A DNA stretch of 64,000 bases, from assembly GCA_905221605.1 (NCBI GenBank), contig CAJNDS010000533.1, forward strand, positions 1 through 64,000, given 5' to 3'. This stretch comes from Symbiodinium natans (taxonomy: Eukaryota; Sar; Dinophyceae; Suessiales; Symbiodiniaceae). The notes under the pieces were generated by a model. That model worked only from the letters and a program-made list of their open reading frames with translations. It made no database searches and was not told where the DNA came from. A program made the position numbers and the translations under genes. Numbering within the stretch: the stretch's first letter is position 1; every line of letters starts with the position of its first letter. This document shows positions 11,586-24,600 of this stretch, piece by piece.

Positions 11586-13767
11586 TTTTAATCTAAGACC
11601 TGCTTTACTCGCAACGTAGTACATGACAACAATGTGTTTTCGAATTTTGAACTGAGCTCCAGGCTCGCCTTTCACTGGCACTTGCACCACGCGGGGTGAA
11701 TGCCCCCTGTGAGTCATCGCTTCGTGCCAACACAGCGCTATGAGACAAAGCAACATTCCATGCCTGAACTTTAGGGCTTTGCTATGCTTAGTTGTACCCG
11801 CGAGGCCTCTGCGGTCGAGTGTCCGGATGGTCGCGAAGAAAGCCCCTAGCGAGCATGCTTGGCACAACGACGTTCCATCACAAAAACAGATCAGCTCCAA
11901 TATCTCCAAACAAGGCAATTCTGCAGCGACTTGTGACGAGTACAACGAAATGATGGTCTAGTCATAGTAAGGCTTCAGTGATCCCAGTACGTGGGACTCC
12001 ACGGCCTCAACGGGTGCCCCTTTACCGCGATGCTGGCGGCCTTGCTGCATCCAGAGCTATGCAGAGGGAGACACCACCGAAGGGAAGCGAAGCGAGGTCA
12101 ACACACCTTTGCTGCGAAACGCGCTGTGCTATGGGCTGTTGTGAACGTGCCGCTTCACGTCGCCACCGTTCGTGGGAAAAACGCTCTGGCACACCTGCGT
12201 CAGCCAAGACAGCATGCTACACAATTGTCAATTCTTCGTACCATTAAACCCTAAATGTCGTCCATTGAACGTTTCGCGGACCTAACTTGCTTCAGCTCCT
12301 TAAATCCACCGAGGCCTTGGGCCGTAGGCATCTGGGAAGCATAAAGCAGGTACTTGCAGCAGCCAACTTGCCACAGTGTGGATTCCGTGTGTCAAGCCGG
12401 CCACGCAATCACGGATATTGCTAGACTACACATGACTTCGCTAAACAACCATCCCACAGCCCTTGTGAGTCCTTGTGTACCTTTCTCGCGAAGGCTTATA
12501 GCTGCCTTCGCATGCTTTTCCACCACGGCTGGTCGGAAGGATCGGCCGCAGTGCAGACAAGGCTGCAGCTCGCTGGTTGACCTCTCACACTCTCTTACGT
12601 GCGATTCCGAACTTAAAGCCATAAAAAAAACTCACTCCTGCACCTTTGCCTCAAGGTTGACTGCCGCAAAGCTGACCGCCGCGGGGTGGTAACGGCAGTA
12701 TCTTCAAGGGAGGGCGCCATGACAACACAAGAAAGCATGAACAGTTGTTCTCGCATGTCTGACGACATGTGGTCCTTGTGCGCTTCGCTCTGCAACACAT
12801 TTGCCACGAGTTGGCCGCTGTTCGACCTGTGCAGGTTCTTCTGGGTCGACTTGACGTGATTGTCACCTACCAATGTTGACGTGCTCCGGATTCCCCTGAA
12901 GACATCAACGCAGAAGCTGCGGCACAATTCGAGCATTCTTTGCCGCATCTGCAGAAGACTTGCTGGTCGTGGAAGGCATGGAGGCGCCGAGCTACTTGTG
13001 AGCATATCCGATCAATAGCCCGAGTCCAGGCAGCAGTACTCGAAACACATCATGTTCAGCGGGTATGCATACGTTCATGGCCGTCAGCTTCCCAAATCCA
13101 GCCGTCCAAGGTCCTGCAACAAGTTCGTCAGGGGGTTCATGACAGGTCTTGCAAGATTTGCGGGCTGAGGCCTAGACGGCCGAATTTCATGGAATGTAAA
13201 CTTTTGCAAACTTTCCTTGTTCGTTCACAGAAAAGGACAGCCATCGGTTTGCTACTCAGTAGTGACGCATGCCAATGGTCCTCGCACATTCAGTCTCTTG
13301 TTACAAAAGGCTGGGCACCTATGTAAAAACTTGAACTCACCGTGGAAACTTGACTTATGTCTTCTCGAGCATGATAGCTACGCAGTTGGCAGACTTCTTT
13401 CGATCGGTTTGAGTACTTGGATCACTGTTACAGGGCATACTGCGTAGGTCTGGCTTGCACACTTGCCTTGCGGTCCGAGCTCTCCCTTTTGCTGGAACGG
13501 AAACAATTCAATTTCCGAGCATGAAGTAGCTCCGATCTGCGTGCAGAGCATCCAAGATGGGACAAGGTGCAGGGAACATGTATTCTATGGTCTTCCATCT
13601 GCAGCACCAACCCAGCGACTGTCATGATAATCTGAAACAAAAATCACAAGGTTGCTGGCGGCGACTCCGACACTGCGACTTCAAGAGACGGGCATCCTCT
13701 TGGACGCAGCTGACGACATTTGGGCTTTGGCTGAGCTCACTCCCAGCTCAGTCAGTCCTCGCTCAGT
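11586..13767. other. Intergenic region, nothing supportable
   Basis: Only short overlapping frames on both strands and no recognisable domain, RNA gene or repeat array. Confidence 0.4.
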
Positions 13768-13787
13768 CGTCCTCATCGTCGTCCTCA

Positions 13788-13834
<47 letters not shown>

Positions 13835-13841
13835 ATCGTCA
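13768..13841. repeat. (CATCGTCGTCGT)n microsatellite
   Basis: About 74 nt of TCG/TCA triplets with a 12-nt super-period. It is responsible for the serine- or valine-rich long frames that cross it. Confidence 0.9.
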
Positions 13842-14217
13842 CCATCCTTGCATGGCAGAGATCATCACTGAATCTGGCATCCCAATTCTCTGCGTTGCCT
13901 CGGACGCCGTGGATGCCGGAACTGCTGTCACACCTTGCCTGAGCAAAAGCACATCTCACAACCCCCTGCTCTTTGACAGTAAGTAAATCTCTCTTGCTGG
14001 AGCTGATAACGGACGGGTACCATGGTAAAGAATGTCAATGTGTTGCCAGCTACTTTGCTGTGACTGGGCTTGTTGTGCAATCGAGCGCACGGATGTGTGC
14101 CTGGTGCATGGTTGGATCACATTCTCACATGCTAGCATTAACATGTTCTGCATGTGTGGCAAAAGAGTTTCTGCACTGCTGGAGCAAGACAGGACGAACG
14201 CTGGGGGAAAGACATGC

Positions 14218-15110
14218 CATCGCTAGAGTTGAACCTGCAAGGCAAGGAACAAAGGTGGTCCGCAAGATTTGGTTTGCTTTGTGGCAATCTTGCCCTGCTG
14301 GCCCGTTCAGAAACATGATGCAACCAACCGCGATCAGTGGACTCAGAACTTAGTCGCTGGCTTGTTGTCCGCAGCAGCGGTGTTGTTTGTTGCCGCACTG
14401 CTGCTGTCATCCTGTGCAGAGGCAGCCAGAGCCACGTGCGTGAGTGAGCTGCTTGCGATGGGCAGTGTGAAGAAGTGTGAAGACAATCAGACTCAACACG
14501 GCTAGACGAAAATAGCTTTCTAGGTGTGGGGCTGCAGCAGCCGGAGAACCAGGAACTGGCGGAACCCCTTCCCTGCAACGGCGACAAACTTGCTGAAGCA
14601 ACCGTGGCAAGGTTGTCTCAAACGAGGAGCCGGCATTCCATCGCTAGAGTTGAACCTGCACAAAAGCTGAACAACGCCATGCAGCATCTTATGCAACCAT
14701 CTGTGATCAATGCTTAGTGTGGCGCTTATTATCGGCGGCTGTGTCGTTCGCCGCTACCGCCCCGGTCTCGTCCTTTGAGAATATGCAGAAATGGCACATC
14801 ACATTCCCCCCGGCCCCCGGTCCACACGCGTATCAGCACCAGCACGGACTGCGCATGACTACGCATAGCTTCGTGCAGGTCATCAGGTTCGCGGCAGCAG
14901 CCGGAGAACCAGGAACTGGCGGAACACCCTCCCTGCAACACAAATGCTCGAATGAAACATCCATGCACTAAACAATTTCTCTCGGCACAGATGGGGAACG
15001 GACATTCCATCACTAGAGTTGAACCTGAACACAGTCCATGAGCTCCATGACACACGCACGGACTTCACCGTCGCTTGAATTTCTGACTTGGCAAACGACT
15101 TGTTGTCAGC
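14218..15110. repeat. Decayed tandem duplication, three units of about 370-420 bp
   Basis: The word CATCGCTAGAGTTGAACCTG recurs at 14218 and 14639, and with one change at 15008. A second shared block (CCGGAGAACCAGGAACTGGC) occurs at about 14541 and 14901. Words resembling TGCAACCA..TGATCA also recur. Unit spacing is 421 and 369 bp. No protein domain is evident. Confidence 0.75.
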
Positions 15111-15370
15111 ATCTGTGTTGACCGGTGCCGCCTGGTGGTCCTTCGACATATATATATAATGCAGATGCTGCTAGCCCTGTCGAACACTTGTTTCACAGTG
15201 GGCTCGAGGGGCTGCTATGCAGCCAGGTTTATGGTTTAAAGAAAGCTGAAAGCAGCGAACAGAAACTAAAACCTCTAGCCTGGCACAGCTCAAATGTCAC
15301 TAGGTCCTGCGCAGAGTGGCTTGGAGAGGTTTCCATCCTGACGTTCATGACTGAATGGATTCTGTTTCAG

Positions 15371-15520
15371 TTCATGCTCCTTCATGCTCCTTCATGCTCC
15401 TTCATGCTCCTTCATGCTCCTTCATGCTCCTTCATGCTCCTTCATGCTCCTTCATGCTCCTTCATGCTCCTTCATGCTCCTTCATGCTCCTTCATGCTCC
15501 TTCATGCTCCTTCATGCTCC
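15371..15520. repeat. Perfect 10-bp tandem repeat, 15 copies of TTCATGCTCC
   Basis: Fifteen identical decamers. Because 10 is not a multiple of 3, every plus frame reads the same cycling ten-residue motif (SFMLLHAPSC). The long plus frames over 15125-15645 are therefore produced by the repeat and are not evidence of a gene. Confidence 0.97.
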
Positions 15521-15620
15521 TTCAGTCCTTCAATACTTCATCCTTCATTCCTGCAATGAAACCAGAAGGCAGAACAGTGAAACGGTTTGATGCTGAAGCC
15601 GTATGGAAGGGAGGAATGCT

Positions 15621-18600
15621 TCAAGGCTGGCTCAAACCAGTATGATGCAGACCGACACGAGGCATACTGCACGGCCACGAGAAACTTATGTCCCCCAAAA
15701 CGCCAAATGGAGGGCCCTTCGTCGACCTGAACACATCTGCGACGTCTGCTCTGTGGCAAGTTTTGGGAAACTGTGACCCTTCCAGCCTCTCAAGGAGCCT
15801 AAGGCCTAAGACTTTTCCTGGACGACCCTCGTCTTTATGAGGGTCTTGTCGGATTATGTTCAACTTCAGCGGCTCGAACCTGGAGCGTTGCACGCTCTGT
15901 TGTTCGACAAACATCCTCCGGATAAAGATAGGTACCTTCGCACTGATCTCCCCGTCGTTCGGGCCCCTATGATGTGGTCCAGCCCCACTGCCGCACTGGG
16001 CCTGTCACTTCTGCCTTACGATTGGCTCAAAGATGGTCTGCCAGTTTGACCTGTGAAAACATTGCCCGGTGTAACGTTGAATGAAGTTTGGATCGATTCA
16101 CAGCACACACATCAACATCAAATCAATATAAGTCGACGATCATTGTTCTGTTTGGACAAACTTGCCTACTTGCAAGTCTTGCGGCTTGGCTCCAGAACCT
16201 CCTTCGACAAGTAAGGAGCGTATCGGGAACAAACATTGCAGGAGAGTGATAACCGCACGTCATGGGTTTCGCGACTAATTCTGGCTCGATGTTTCAGAAT
16301 CTGTGGGTCGAGGACATTCATCCTCCTGCAAGCCCGTGGTGGAAGCGCCATGCTTCTAAACTTCTAAAGCATGTAAGAAAGCAAAACCGTGCCTGCTGTC
16401 TTCGGGAGTACTGAGGACTTTGTCATCTAGCAGTGCACGTGCCTCAAGCTCGAGCTTCAGCTACAGTTTTACATAGTTTTACATGGCAAAGTCCCCCTGA
16501 AATAGGTGGGCGGCCTGCAGCTGAAGTAGCTTGACGCTGCAAGCCTCTCCAACGGAAAGGAATCTTGCAACGGGCGCTTCTGTTTTCTTGGTTGTTGGCG
16601 CGACGGTAAGACGGTAAGAACTTCAAGCCGACAGCACACCGACACGGTTCTGTGTGAAGCTGCATGTAGGCAAAATTAAGCAAGCTCAGGCAAGTGAACA
16701 CTCAAAGAGCGCCTCCCTCATGCAGTCATCATCTTGCTGTAAGCCAGGTACGACTTGCTCTGCCCACGCTGCGAGCAAGCCTAGCAGGTGTGTAAAGATG
16801 ACAAGCCTGACCAGTTATTGTAGCACTTTATGTGGCGGACTAAGACACTCTGAGATGCAGACTGCTAACAGCCAATGCCAGCGCAGCATGGGCCTCCGCA
16901 CTAAAGAGGTCGACGATCAACGGCTGTCCACATGCGCCCACATGCTCATTGTCTCGGCTTTTCGACTTTTCGACAATCCTGTAGAGAGAAAGGAGAAGCG
17001 CTGGAACTTTCAGAACATTGTACTGGTCAGATGTGAAGCCCGAAAACTGCCGCCCCGAGACTTGGCTCAATGGGTGTGGAGTTGCAGAACCCTGACTTGC
17101 ATGACACGGGAATCGGAAGGGTTAGCTGAAAACCGAGCCTGAATGCAAGTCATGGAGAGGCAAGCGCCTCTTCAGTTCAGTATCTAGTGCTTCACCCGGG
17201 AAGCTACTGGAAGCTACAGCGCTGCTAACTGAGCAAAAAGTGTACAAAGGCTCGAGCCGATATGAGGCGAGACATGACACAAAATGACACAATTCAGCTT
17301 CTGGTCTGGTTCAGGACGGATGAGCAGGGTATGCGCAGTACTGAACTGGGCAGTGGCTTCACTGCTTCACTGTTAGACCCGTGCATCGAGAATGGCTGTC
17401 AGTGAATCGGAACACGCCCATGCTGTGCCGCCGTGGCCAGGCCCGCCTGCTCGCAAGGGGCGCCCGCACACTGCGTACCAGGCGTACCAACTTCCTGCAT
17501 GGATTGTTTGTTGCTCGATCTGGCAAACTCGGTGAGCCCATTCATGACATCCTTCCGGGCATTGAGGTGGGTAGGTTGATAGTGCTCAGACGTTCGGAGA
17601 TCTGGGTGAAAGAGGCCTCATCGAATTGGGTGCCATCATCTCGCTTCTGCATCTTCTGCACAGCGCAGTGTGCGCATTGTGCACTGTGATCGGCAGAGTG
17701 CATTGTGCTCTGCACTGCGCTACCTGAGGAGCTGTTCTGTGTCCATGTCTGAAGCCACTTTGCCTGTTGGGGACGGTCTCTACTACGGTACCGGGGGACA
17801 GGTTTCTCGGCGCTTGGACATCGATTCCGACGAGGGACATGACGCCTCATCACAACCTATCCGACAAACCGAAGCTTTGACTTTTGGGCTATCCATCCTC
17901 ACGGTATCTCAAAAAAACCTGCCAACCATTACAAGGACCGAAATGCTGCAACGCCGGCAGCGATCTCGTTGCAGAAAATCCGGTCAAAACGCGTGTTCCC
18001 ACTTAGGGGTATTTCTGTAACCTTGTTGCTGCCCATTGAACATAACCCCTAGAAAAAAAGGGTGAGGGAGTGGAACGAAAGCTAGTGGAGAGAGCCCAGG
18101 AGAAGCCGGCTCGGGTCTAATGCTCGTTAGGGCTTTGACATTTCAAACCGAAAACCCCAAAGCTAAAGCCCGAATCGCCAAGCGTTTGACTTAAAATGCT
18201 CTACCGTATGTTGCCTTCTTTGCTCAGCTAACCTTGATAATCGTTTCCCAAGGCTTGTCTCTCAAGCCTCCCGAGCAGATAAGAGCCGCAACTTCAACTG
18301 CACAAATTAAATAGGGTTCAGAGCGTACACAAACAAGAGGCGTTCATTTGTACAACACGAGGGCGGTTGCCGTGGCCCACAGCCCCCGGGATACGTCATT
18401 TCGTAGCTCGACTACTAAGTAACTCCACTAGCTCTCTCAGACCCTACTGGAGCTTTCGTGAAAACGTCATACAGGTTATCACAGTCCGCGACCTGCAAGT
18501 CTACAGATGTCCCCCTCTTCAACTGTCTATCTCTTCAGATCTGTTGCCCTTCTACCCTATTTAGAAAACGGAAGCCTGTTTAGGGCCCCTGTCTTGCTCG

Positions 18601-21600
18601 GGCACAGAAAAGTGGCAAAGCATAGAATGAAATGGCCAGGTTTAGACCACGGCTTCCGCAGATTTCATAACTGGACTGCTTTTTGGCAACCCATCAGACT
18701 AGTATGCATGCATATCGCAATGCTGCTGATGTGCCTGTTTCGAAGCAGGCGCCGACCTGGCAGCTGCAATCCGTCTTAGGGATCTGTCAAGCATTAAGCG
18801 GGGTGGGAATGTTGGCGGATGCCTTATGAGCCCGAAGGCATCACAACACGTGACTCGCAGAAGCCGACTGGTGTTTAGCGAGTGTTTAGCGACAGCCCCG
18901 TCCTCACCAGACCTCTGGCGCTCAGGGGCTCTACGTTGCTACCCCCGAGAGCAAAACCTATCAGACGGGTTGCCTGCTTGCCTTCTTGGCGGTCGAGGTT
19001 GACACAACGCTTTGAACTGTAGTTGGGAGTTTCTACTGGTTAGGGGTTAGAATGATGTCCTGTAAAATTAAAGACATGTTGGAGGCAGACGAATTAAGAG
19101 GATTTGGAAATCCTAAGAAGATCAAACAGTCGAAGCTTCTCCCAAGGCCCCCGAGGCAGCTCCAAAGTCCCAAGATAGTCCCAAGTATTCGCCCCCTTTA
19201 GGGCCCAAATAGGGTCAAAGGGCTTTAAGGCTCTAAGGGCCATACCTTCATGCGTCAAGACAGTTTCGTGATGCGCGCGATGCGAGCGCGAACGCACCTC
19301 AGGGCTCCTTGCGCGCTGTCGGCAACAACTTGTCAAAGTCCAAGTGGCGCTGGGCAGGCTGCACCAGCTTGTGCAGCTGGAGCGTCGGCCTGAGAAACGA
19401 AGCAACAAAGTTGGACAACGCATGCCGGTACACGTTGCCAACTGTGGCATTTCGCAACTTTCACCTTGTTGCCTCCCCCGTCTTGTGCACTTTCCGAGAC
19501 AACCAATACTGTACGAAATCGGACAGGGCATGACGAGGTTTTCGCCTGCGAGCTGTTGCATGGTGCACTCGAAGAGTGGCAACAGGCAAGAGTTTGTGAC
19601 CCACCGGGTTTCGTTTACATTTGGGAGTTTCGGATCCGATCCCTGCATCGGAGCAATATTGCCTTGGCCTATCAGAACTCACCTTGGAGCACGGAATTCG
19701 CCCGACATCGTCATTACCTACAACCGGCTGTCGGACTTCGGCTCGCACGTTCGAGGGCATGGACCCTCGATTCCGGCGATCTCGTCCGACAGCCTTCGCC
19801 CAATGATAGCGCTGTATAAGTGCTCACCGAAACAGTTTGCACAACGTTCTCCCATCAGCATCCAAAGAAGATCAGCTGCCGGCATCGCATGTTGCGCCAC
19901 CTCTAGAGCCACCAGCGCACTCCTTCAATACTTTCAATGTGCAAAGAATAGCCGCGTCACATCCTGGTGGCATCCATCGCGACTGGCCTTTTAGAGCAGC
20001 ACGCAAGATTCTTTCTGCAAAAAGCTCCAAACCTGGTGCCTCTGTCCTTCTTGTCCTTCACATCACGGAGACGCTGGCTTTGAGATTCAAACGTCGATCG
20101 CATGTGCTTCCCACCGAAAACGCTTCGGCATACCTCGCATGGGCTGTGCTGCTGTGGAATTCACTCTTTCAACTTTTATGCTGCCATGGGCTGCGCATCA
20201 GATCCACGATTGCAAACTAAGTGAAGGAACATAATGGTGGCAAGATGGCACGCTACGACATGCTACAACCGTAGTCGGGTCTGTGAGTGCAGGACTGCAC
20301 GATGTCTTTGGAGGCTGGCAGGGTTGAACCGACGCCCGCAGTCCTGCCGGCAAAGGGAAAAGCGCATAGGGCAAGGCGCAAAGGACCCGAAACCGGCCCC
20401 GACCGCACAAGCTGAATTGAAACCAATGTTGAGAGACTGCTAAGAGCCGCAACAGACGGTCGGGTCAGCGCACTCCATCAGGCTGATTAACATTCTCCTC
20501 ACATGCCATCAGCTGCAACTCGGATGTGCTTGGAGAGGTCACTCCTCGTCAATTTATCGCACTGATTAGCAAGAGCCTATAGCAACTGTTCAACTTGAGA
20601 AACGCATGCGTCTTGGTACGTACGTACCACTAGCATGTGACGCAACAACAAGAACAGCACATGCTGCCTAAATCCTGAAACTCGAAACCTGAACAATCTC
20701 CAACATAAACTGCGAAGCCCTTTCAGAGGCAGCTCGGTGTGCCTCGTCCATTCGTTGGGGAGCCCTTGGGCATGTCCTCTGCCACTAGCTAGCCGAAGTC
20801 AGCATCACCACCAGCAAAGCTGACCTTCAACATCCTTCAAAACTGCTCTCCTTCCGACGATCGTTCTCTGGGAGCGGCGTCTCCTGACAAGCACACAGAA
20901 GCAAACACAAGCCACTCCAAAGCTGCATTTTGTCACGTCGCCTCATGTCGGTAGCTTGACCTTCTGGCACGCTCATGCGCTGCGGGCGCTGCAGCCTGAA
21001 TCATGAACCGGCTTTGAGCTCAAACGTGCGCTGTCAACAGCACACTCCTGCAGAAAAGTGGCCCACTCAAGTTCTGGATGTGGGGAGGTACCTCCAATCC
21101 AAAAACAACATCTTTCAGAGACGCTGAACTTCGGAAGTGCCTGGACCACGCCACTCCCCGGGTAGCCGTCCCCAAACCGGCTAAGGCTAACCGCCAAAGG
21201 AGACCCGGCATCTCCCGAACAGAACACTCACAACCACATACATGCTTTTACACACACACACATACATACATACGTACGTACGTACATACATACATACATG
21301 CATACATACGAGCGCGCACGCGCTTCCCCGGTTCTCTCTTTGTGCTGCTGAGGACGCTGCGCAACATGCTTGGTTTGTATTGCAGCATCTGCAGCTAGAT
21401 GTGAAATTCCATGCCCAGCGGCTTTGGGAGACCTGTCTCGCAGGGCTTGAGGGTTTCAGTGGAACCTTTGAGACTCCGCTTTTCCAGTACCACCTCAACG
21501 TGGAGCACATCGACCAGTACTGCTTCACCTGAGCCTTGACCAGTCCCGCTTCAACCTGATCCGACCAGAACGTCGCTACGCTATACCTCGATCTTGCCAC

Positions 21601-23214
21601 CGTCGTCCGGCAGCAATCGAGCTCCACGTCTTCCAGTGCCACATCAATTCAACCGGATGCGCCAGAACGTCGACATCGTGTACCCGAACATATAGCACTC
21701 GTTTTAATATTTTTTGACCGCGATAATCACAAATTAGTTTGTTCTGCGAATTCAGTTTGTTGGGGTTAATCGCCATAAGAACAAGTTTTTGTCGGGCGAA
21801 TTTTTTGGGGGATTAGGTCAGCTGCAGTCTGAGGCCTTGTCAAGACAAAGCTCTCTCCAGCACAACTAAGGCTTCAGGATTTCCAACCTGGAAGGGGGGG
21901 GGGGGTGGGATGTGCGCCGCCTTGTGGTTGGAGGCCACCCAAGGACTGCCGCATCTCCTGCTACCGCGCCAAGATCAGGTTGGTTGACAGATTTGACAGC
22001 TGAGGCTGTGATACAGGGAAAGCTGGCCCGTGTTTGTCCAGCTGGCCTCCCGACCTGGCTGGGATGACGTCCCACAATGGCTGCTTGACCTGGCAGCACT
22101 CGGCCTGACAGCAAGGAGGACATGAATGCAACGAAGCATGATGACTGTTGATGCCCCCCCCCCCCCCCCCGGCAAATCACCGAATGGAGAGGTTGGAGTT
22201 CTCCGACTTAAGAATTTGAGGGGCGGCATTTTATCCTCAGGGTTTGAGGCACCGGTGACATTGAGACAGTCGCTCTTCAATTTCAGGAACGAAATATAAA
22301 GAAATCAAGAGTACCCCACAAGTTTTTTAGTAATGCGTTTCAAAAATTTGACTTGCACGTGTCTTATCAGCCGCTGCATTTTTGGTGTGAGGAGGTGGAG
22401 ATGTAAAGGCGATCAATACCAGCGAAATACATCGCAATGAGCAGCTGATGCCATCATCGGGCGCCCAGCGAAGTTTGCCCGTCACTGTCGGGTTCCGGTG
22501 GGGCTGCAGGTGGCTCCTCCGAGTCCTTATTTGCTGATTCATGCATGCCCCATTCGACGCTGGCCTTCGCACCTCTCGTACTGCTACTTGGCTGAAGTGT
22601 CCTCGCGGGCTTGTTGACGCATGTTGCGGATCTCCTGGCACAGTCCCGCTGTGGGCTTATGCGGCTTTTCATGGAACTGCTTCAACATGATTTCAACATG
22701 CATGGCACTGCCTCCATCTGGACATCCATCACCTGTCTGACTCTTTGCTCCTTCTCCTGGCTGGAAAGATGTGCGTTGCGTTCGTAAAAGGTGAAGAAGC
22801 CAAAAGCAACGTCGCTGTCAAATTCATCGCTTCCCCCTACTTCTACCCCCGAGACAAAGAGATTCCCTAATTAAACATTAAGCACTCATTAACCCCAAAG
22901 CCGAAAACGACAGTGATGTGGTAGTGACTGCGACCAGTCGCAGCCTTTTGCAGAGATTCAGCTCCAGCCAGCCCTTGAGCTTCCGGATTCCAGTAGCAGT
23001 GACGTTTAGTGTTGGGCCGGGTGCCGGGGGGGCTCGGGCAAAATAATTTTCAAAAATAGGGTGGGTTTAGTATTAGGGGAAGGGATTATTCCTACCAGTA
23101 GCAGCGGATGCTCGCTTTTTGTTTTGAGTACTGTAGTTGAAACAGCCTACACAACCTTGAAGTCAACCTGGAAAGATGCAGGTGCGATGGTCATGACAGG
23201 AACAGTCGAACTGC
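15621..23214. other. Long region without a supportable gene
   Basis: A minus frame at 15621-15914 and a plus frame at 15837-16049 both look mildly coding-like, but they overlap and neither is recognised. Long frames at 19094-19994 occur on both strands and have no domain. A (CATA)n tract lies near 21258-21306 and a poly(C) run near 22156-22171. Minus-strand words like GACGTTCTGG recur near 21560-21680 and may be a decayed short repeat. Confidence 0.4.
21258..21306. repeat. (CATA/CGTA)n tetranucleotide microsatellite
   Basis: Runs of CATACATA and CGTACGTA tetramers. They explain the HTYIHTYVRTYIHT-type frame that crosses the region. Confidence 0.85.
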
Positions 23215-24600
23215 TTAATTTCTGGTGTTCAGCTGATACTGGCAGCAGGTTGTCGAGCGTTCATCAAACTGAAACGGGCATCGGCTGTCCCGGGAGGACA
23301 GCTCTTCTGGCAATTCAATAAGATCACCGAAGACTTCGAAGGCCGACAAACGCCACTTGCGGGCTGTCTGCGTGCCCGAGGTAACAGCATCTCCGCCAGT
23401 GTCAAGATTGGAGGCACAACTCCAGACTTCCACAGAGAGCAGGCGCCCGATTGGGAGTGGGCGAACCGCTTGGAGCTTGACAAGGGAGTGGCGAAAGTGA
23501 AAGTTACCCTCTTCGTCAAGTCCGTAGTTTGGAAGAAGCTCGACGTGCGCATGAAGGTCACCAGCCAAACCGCCAGGCAGCCCTTCCTTGAGCTCAGCGT
23601 GGCTATCTGCAACGTCCAATCGCACACAGCATTTGCAGGGAACTCTGGTGTTGGACGTGAGTCCAATCAAGGCTCCCTGCAGTCGCAGCATGAACTTGGG
23701 TCCTAGGTCAAAAACAAGGCGTGAGGCCACAGTGTTCTCATATGCGTCCACCTCCGCGCCATCCTCAAACCCTGCTTCTTCCAAATACAGGTTCAGACCT
23801 TCACCGCACTGATCACCATCATTGTAGAACTCTGACAAGATCGCAAGCCGGCGCTCCGTATGCTCCGCAGATCGGGTTGAATCGAGCAGCTCGCCCAGGT
23901 CCGTCGTTGCGGCATTGGCAGCATTGGCTTCAAGGAAAGAATCTGTGTCTCGACAATTACACTCGGCGGAGACATGCACCGTGCCACGTGTTGAAACCTT
24001 TCCATCAGCTGAAAGGCGATACGCACAAGGATTTTGACGCTTGCCGCGCAAATATTCAAAGACACCGCCCTGCAGACCATGAGATCTCAGCCCCAGTTCC
24101 AAGCTTATGAACTCTTGATCCAAAAAGTCGCCGGCCTTGAAGAAAGCAGCGCTGTCGCATGCAGCAACAGAGGCCAATTGCGGCAAATGAAACGGCCTTC
24201 CTACCGTCCAGCTCAGCATCAAAAAATCTAGCAACTGATGCAACACAAATCCAAACTTATCCAAACCATCGTGTACTACGTTAACTGCCTTCGTGAGGCT
24301 GGCCTGCGCAACGAGCAATGCACCAAAAACTACTTCAAAGGCTGCGGGTGATGTTTCAATGAAAAGCTCATCCGTAGTAGGGATCTTTGTCGTGAGATAG
24401 CTTGTAAAATAGGATGGCCCCAATGCACACAGTGTGTGTCTGGTGGCCTGCATTCGCGTGCCGGCAATATTCAGGCACAAACGATGCGCTCCAGTCGCGG
24501 GCGGTGGTATGGAAGAATGGGCAAGGTCGCTTGTTTCCGCAGGAACATGGTTCGGCGAGGTGCGCGGTCTTTTCGAAGGACGTGATGTCTGCACACCCAT
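23215..24600 (-). CDS. BTB/POZ (T1-like) domain protein, intronless
   Basis: A 461-residue uninterrupted frame with ATG at 24600 and a stop at 23215. The N-terminus has a basic RPSKRPR cluster (residues 7-13) that could be a nuclear localisation signal. Residues about 39-105 resemble a BTB/T1 (KCTD-type) fold: LCLNIAGTRMQATRHTL, then a GPSYFTSYL segment, then FIETSPAAFEVVFGALL, matching the usual order of V.LNVGGT.F.T, the middle helix, and FIDRDP..F..VL..L. The remainder (about 110-461) has no domain I can name; it is Cys-containing and ends with a WRLSAFEVFGDLIELPEEL block. BTB proteins of this type often oligomerise and act as Cullin-3 substrate adaptors, which is family knowledge. The target here is unknown. 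The absence of introns could mean a retroposed copy. Confidence 0.7.
   Translation of the reverse strand: MGVQTSRPSKRPRTSPNHVPAETSDLAHSSIPPPATGAHRLCLNIAGTRMQATRHTLCALGPSYFTSYLTTKIPTTDELFIETSPAAFEVVFGALLVAQASLTKAVNVVHDGLDKFGFVLHQLLDFLMLSWTVGRPFHLPQLASVAACDSAAFFKAGDFLDQEFISLELGLRSHGLQGGVFEYLRGKRQNPCAYRLSADGKVSTRGTVHVSAECNCRDTDSFLEANAANAATTDLGELLDSTRSAEHTERRLAILSEFYNDGDQCGEGLNLYLEEAGFEDGAEVDAYENTVASRLVFDLGPKFMLRLQGALIGLTSNTRVPCKCCVRLDVADSHAELKEGLPGGLAGDLHAHVELLPNYGLDEEGNFHFRHSLVKLQAVRPLPIGRLLSVEVWSCASNLDTGGDAVTSGTQTARKWRLSAFEVFGDLIELPEELSSRDSRCPFQFDERSTTCCQYQLNTRN

Noticed and set aside
14218-15110. CRISPR-like array
   Set aside because: The units are 370-420 bp apart, decayed and few; the genome is eukaryotic in character.
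15125-15645. Long plus-strand frames of 96-144 residues
   Set aside because: Their length comes from the stop-free 10-bp tandem repeat; the flanks show no domain.
19094-19994. A 184-residue minus frame (contains NETRWVTNSCLL) and a 216-residue plus frame, considered as a transposase remnant
   Set aside because: The ETRW word alone is too little; no catalytic residues, inverted repeats or target duplication were seen, and both strands are open.
20255-20360. Minus-strand GGTTCAA word resembling a tRNA T-loop
   Set aside because: The arms around it do not pair as a T-stem, and no anticodon or acceptor stem can be formed.
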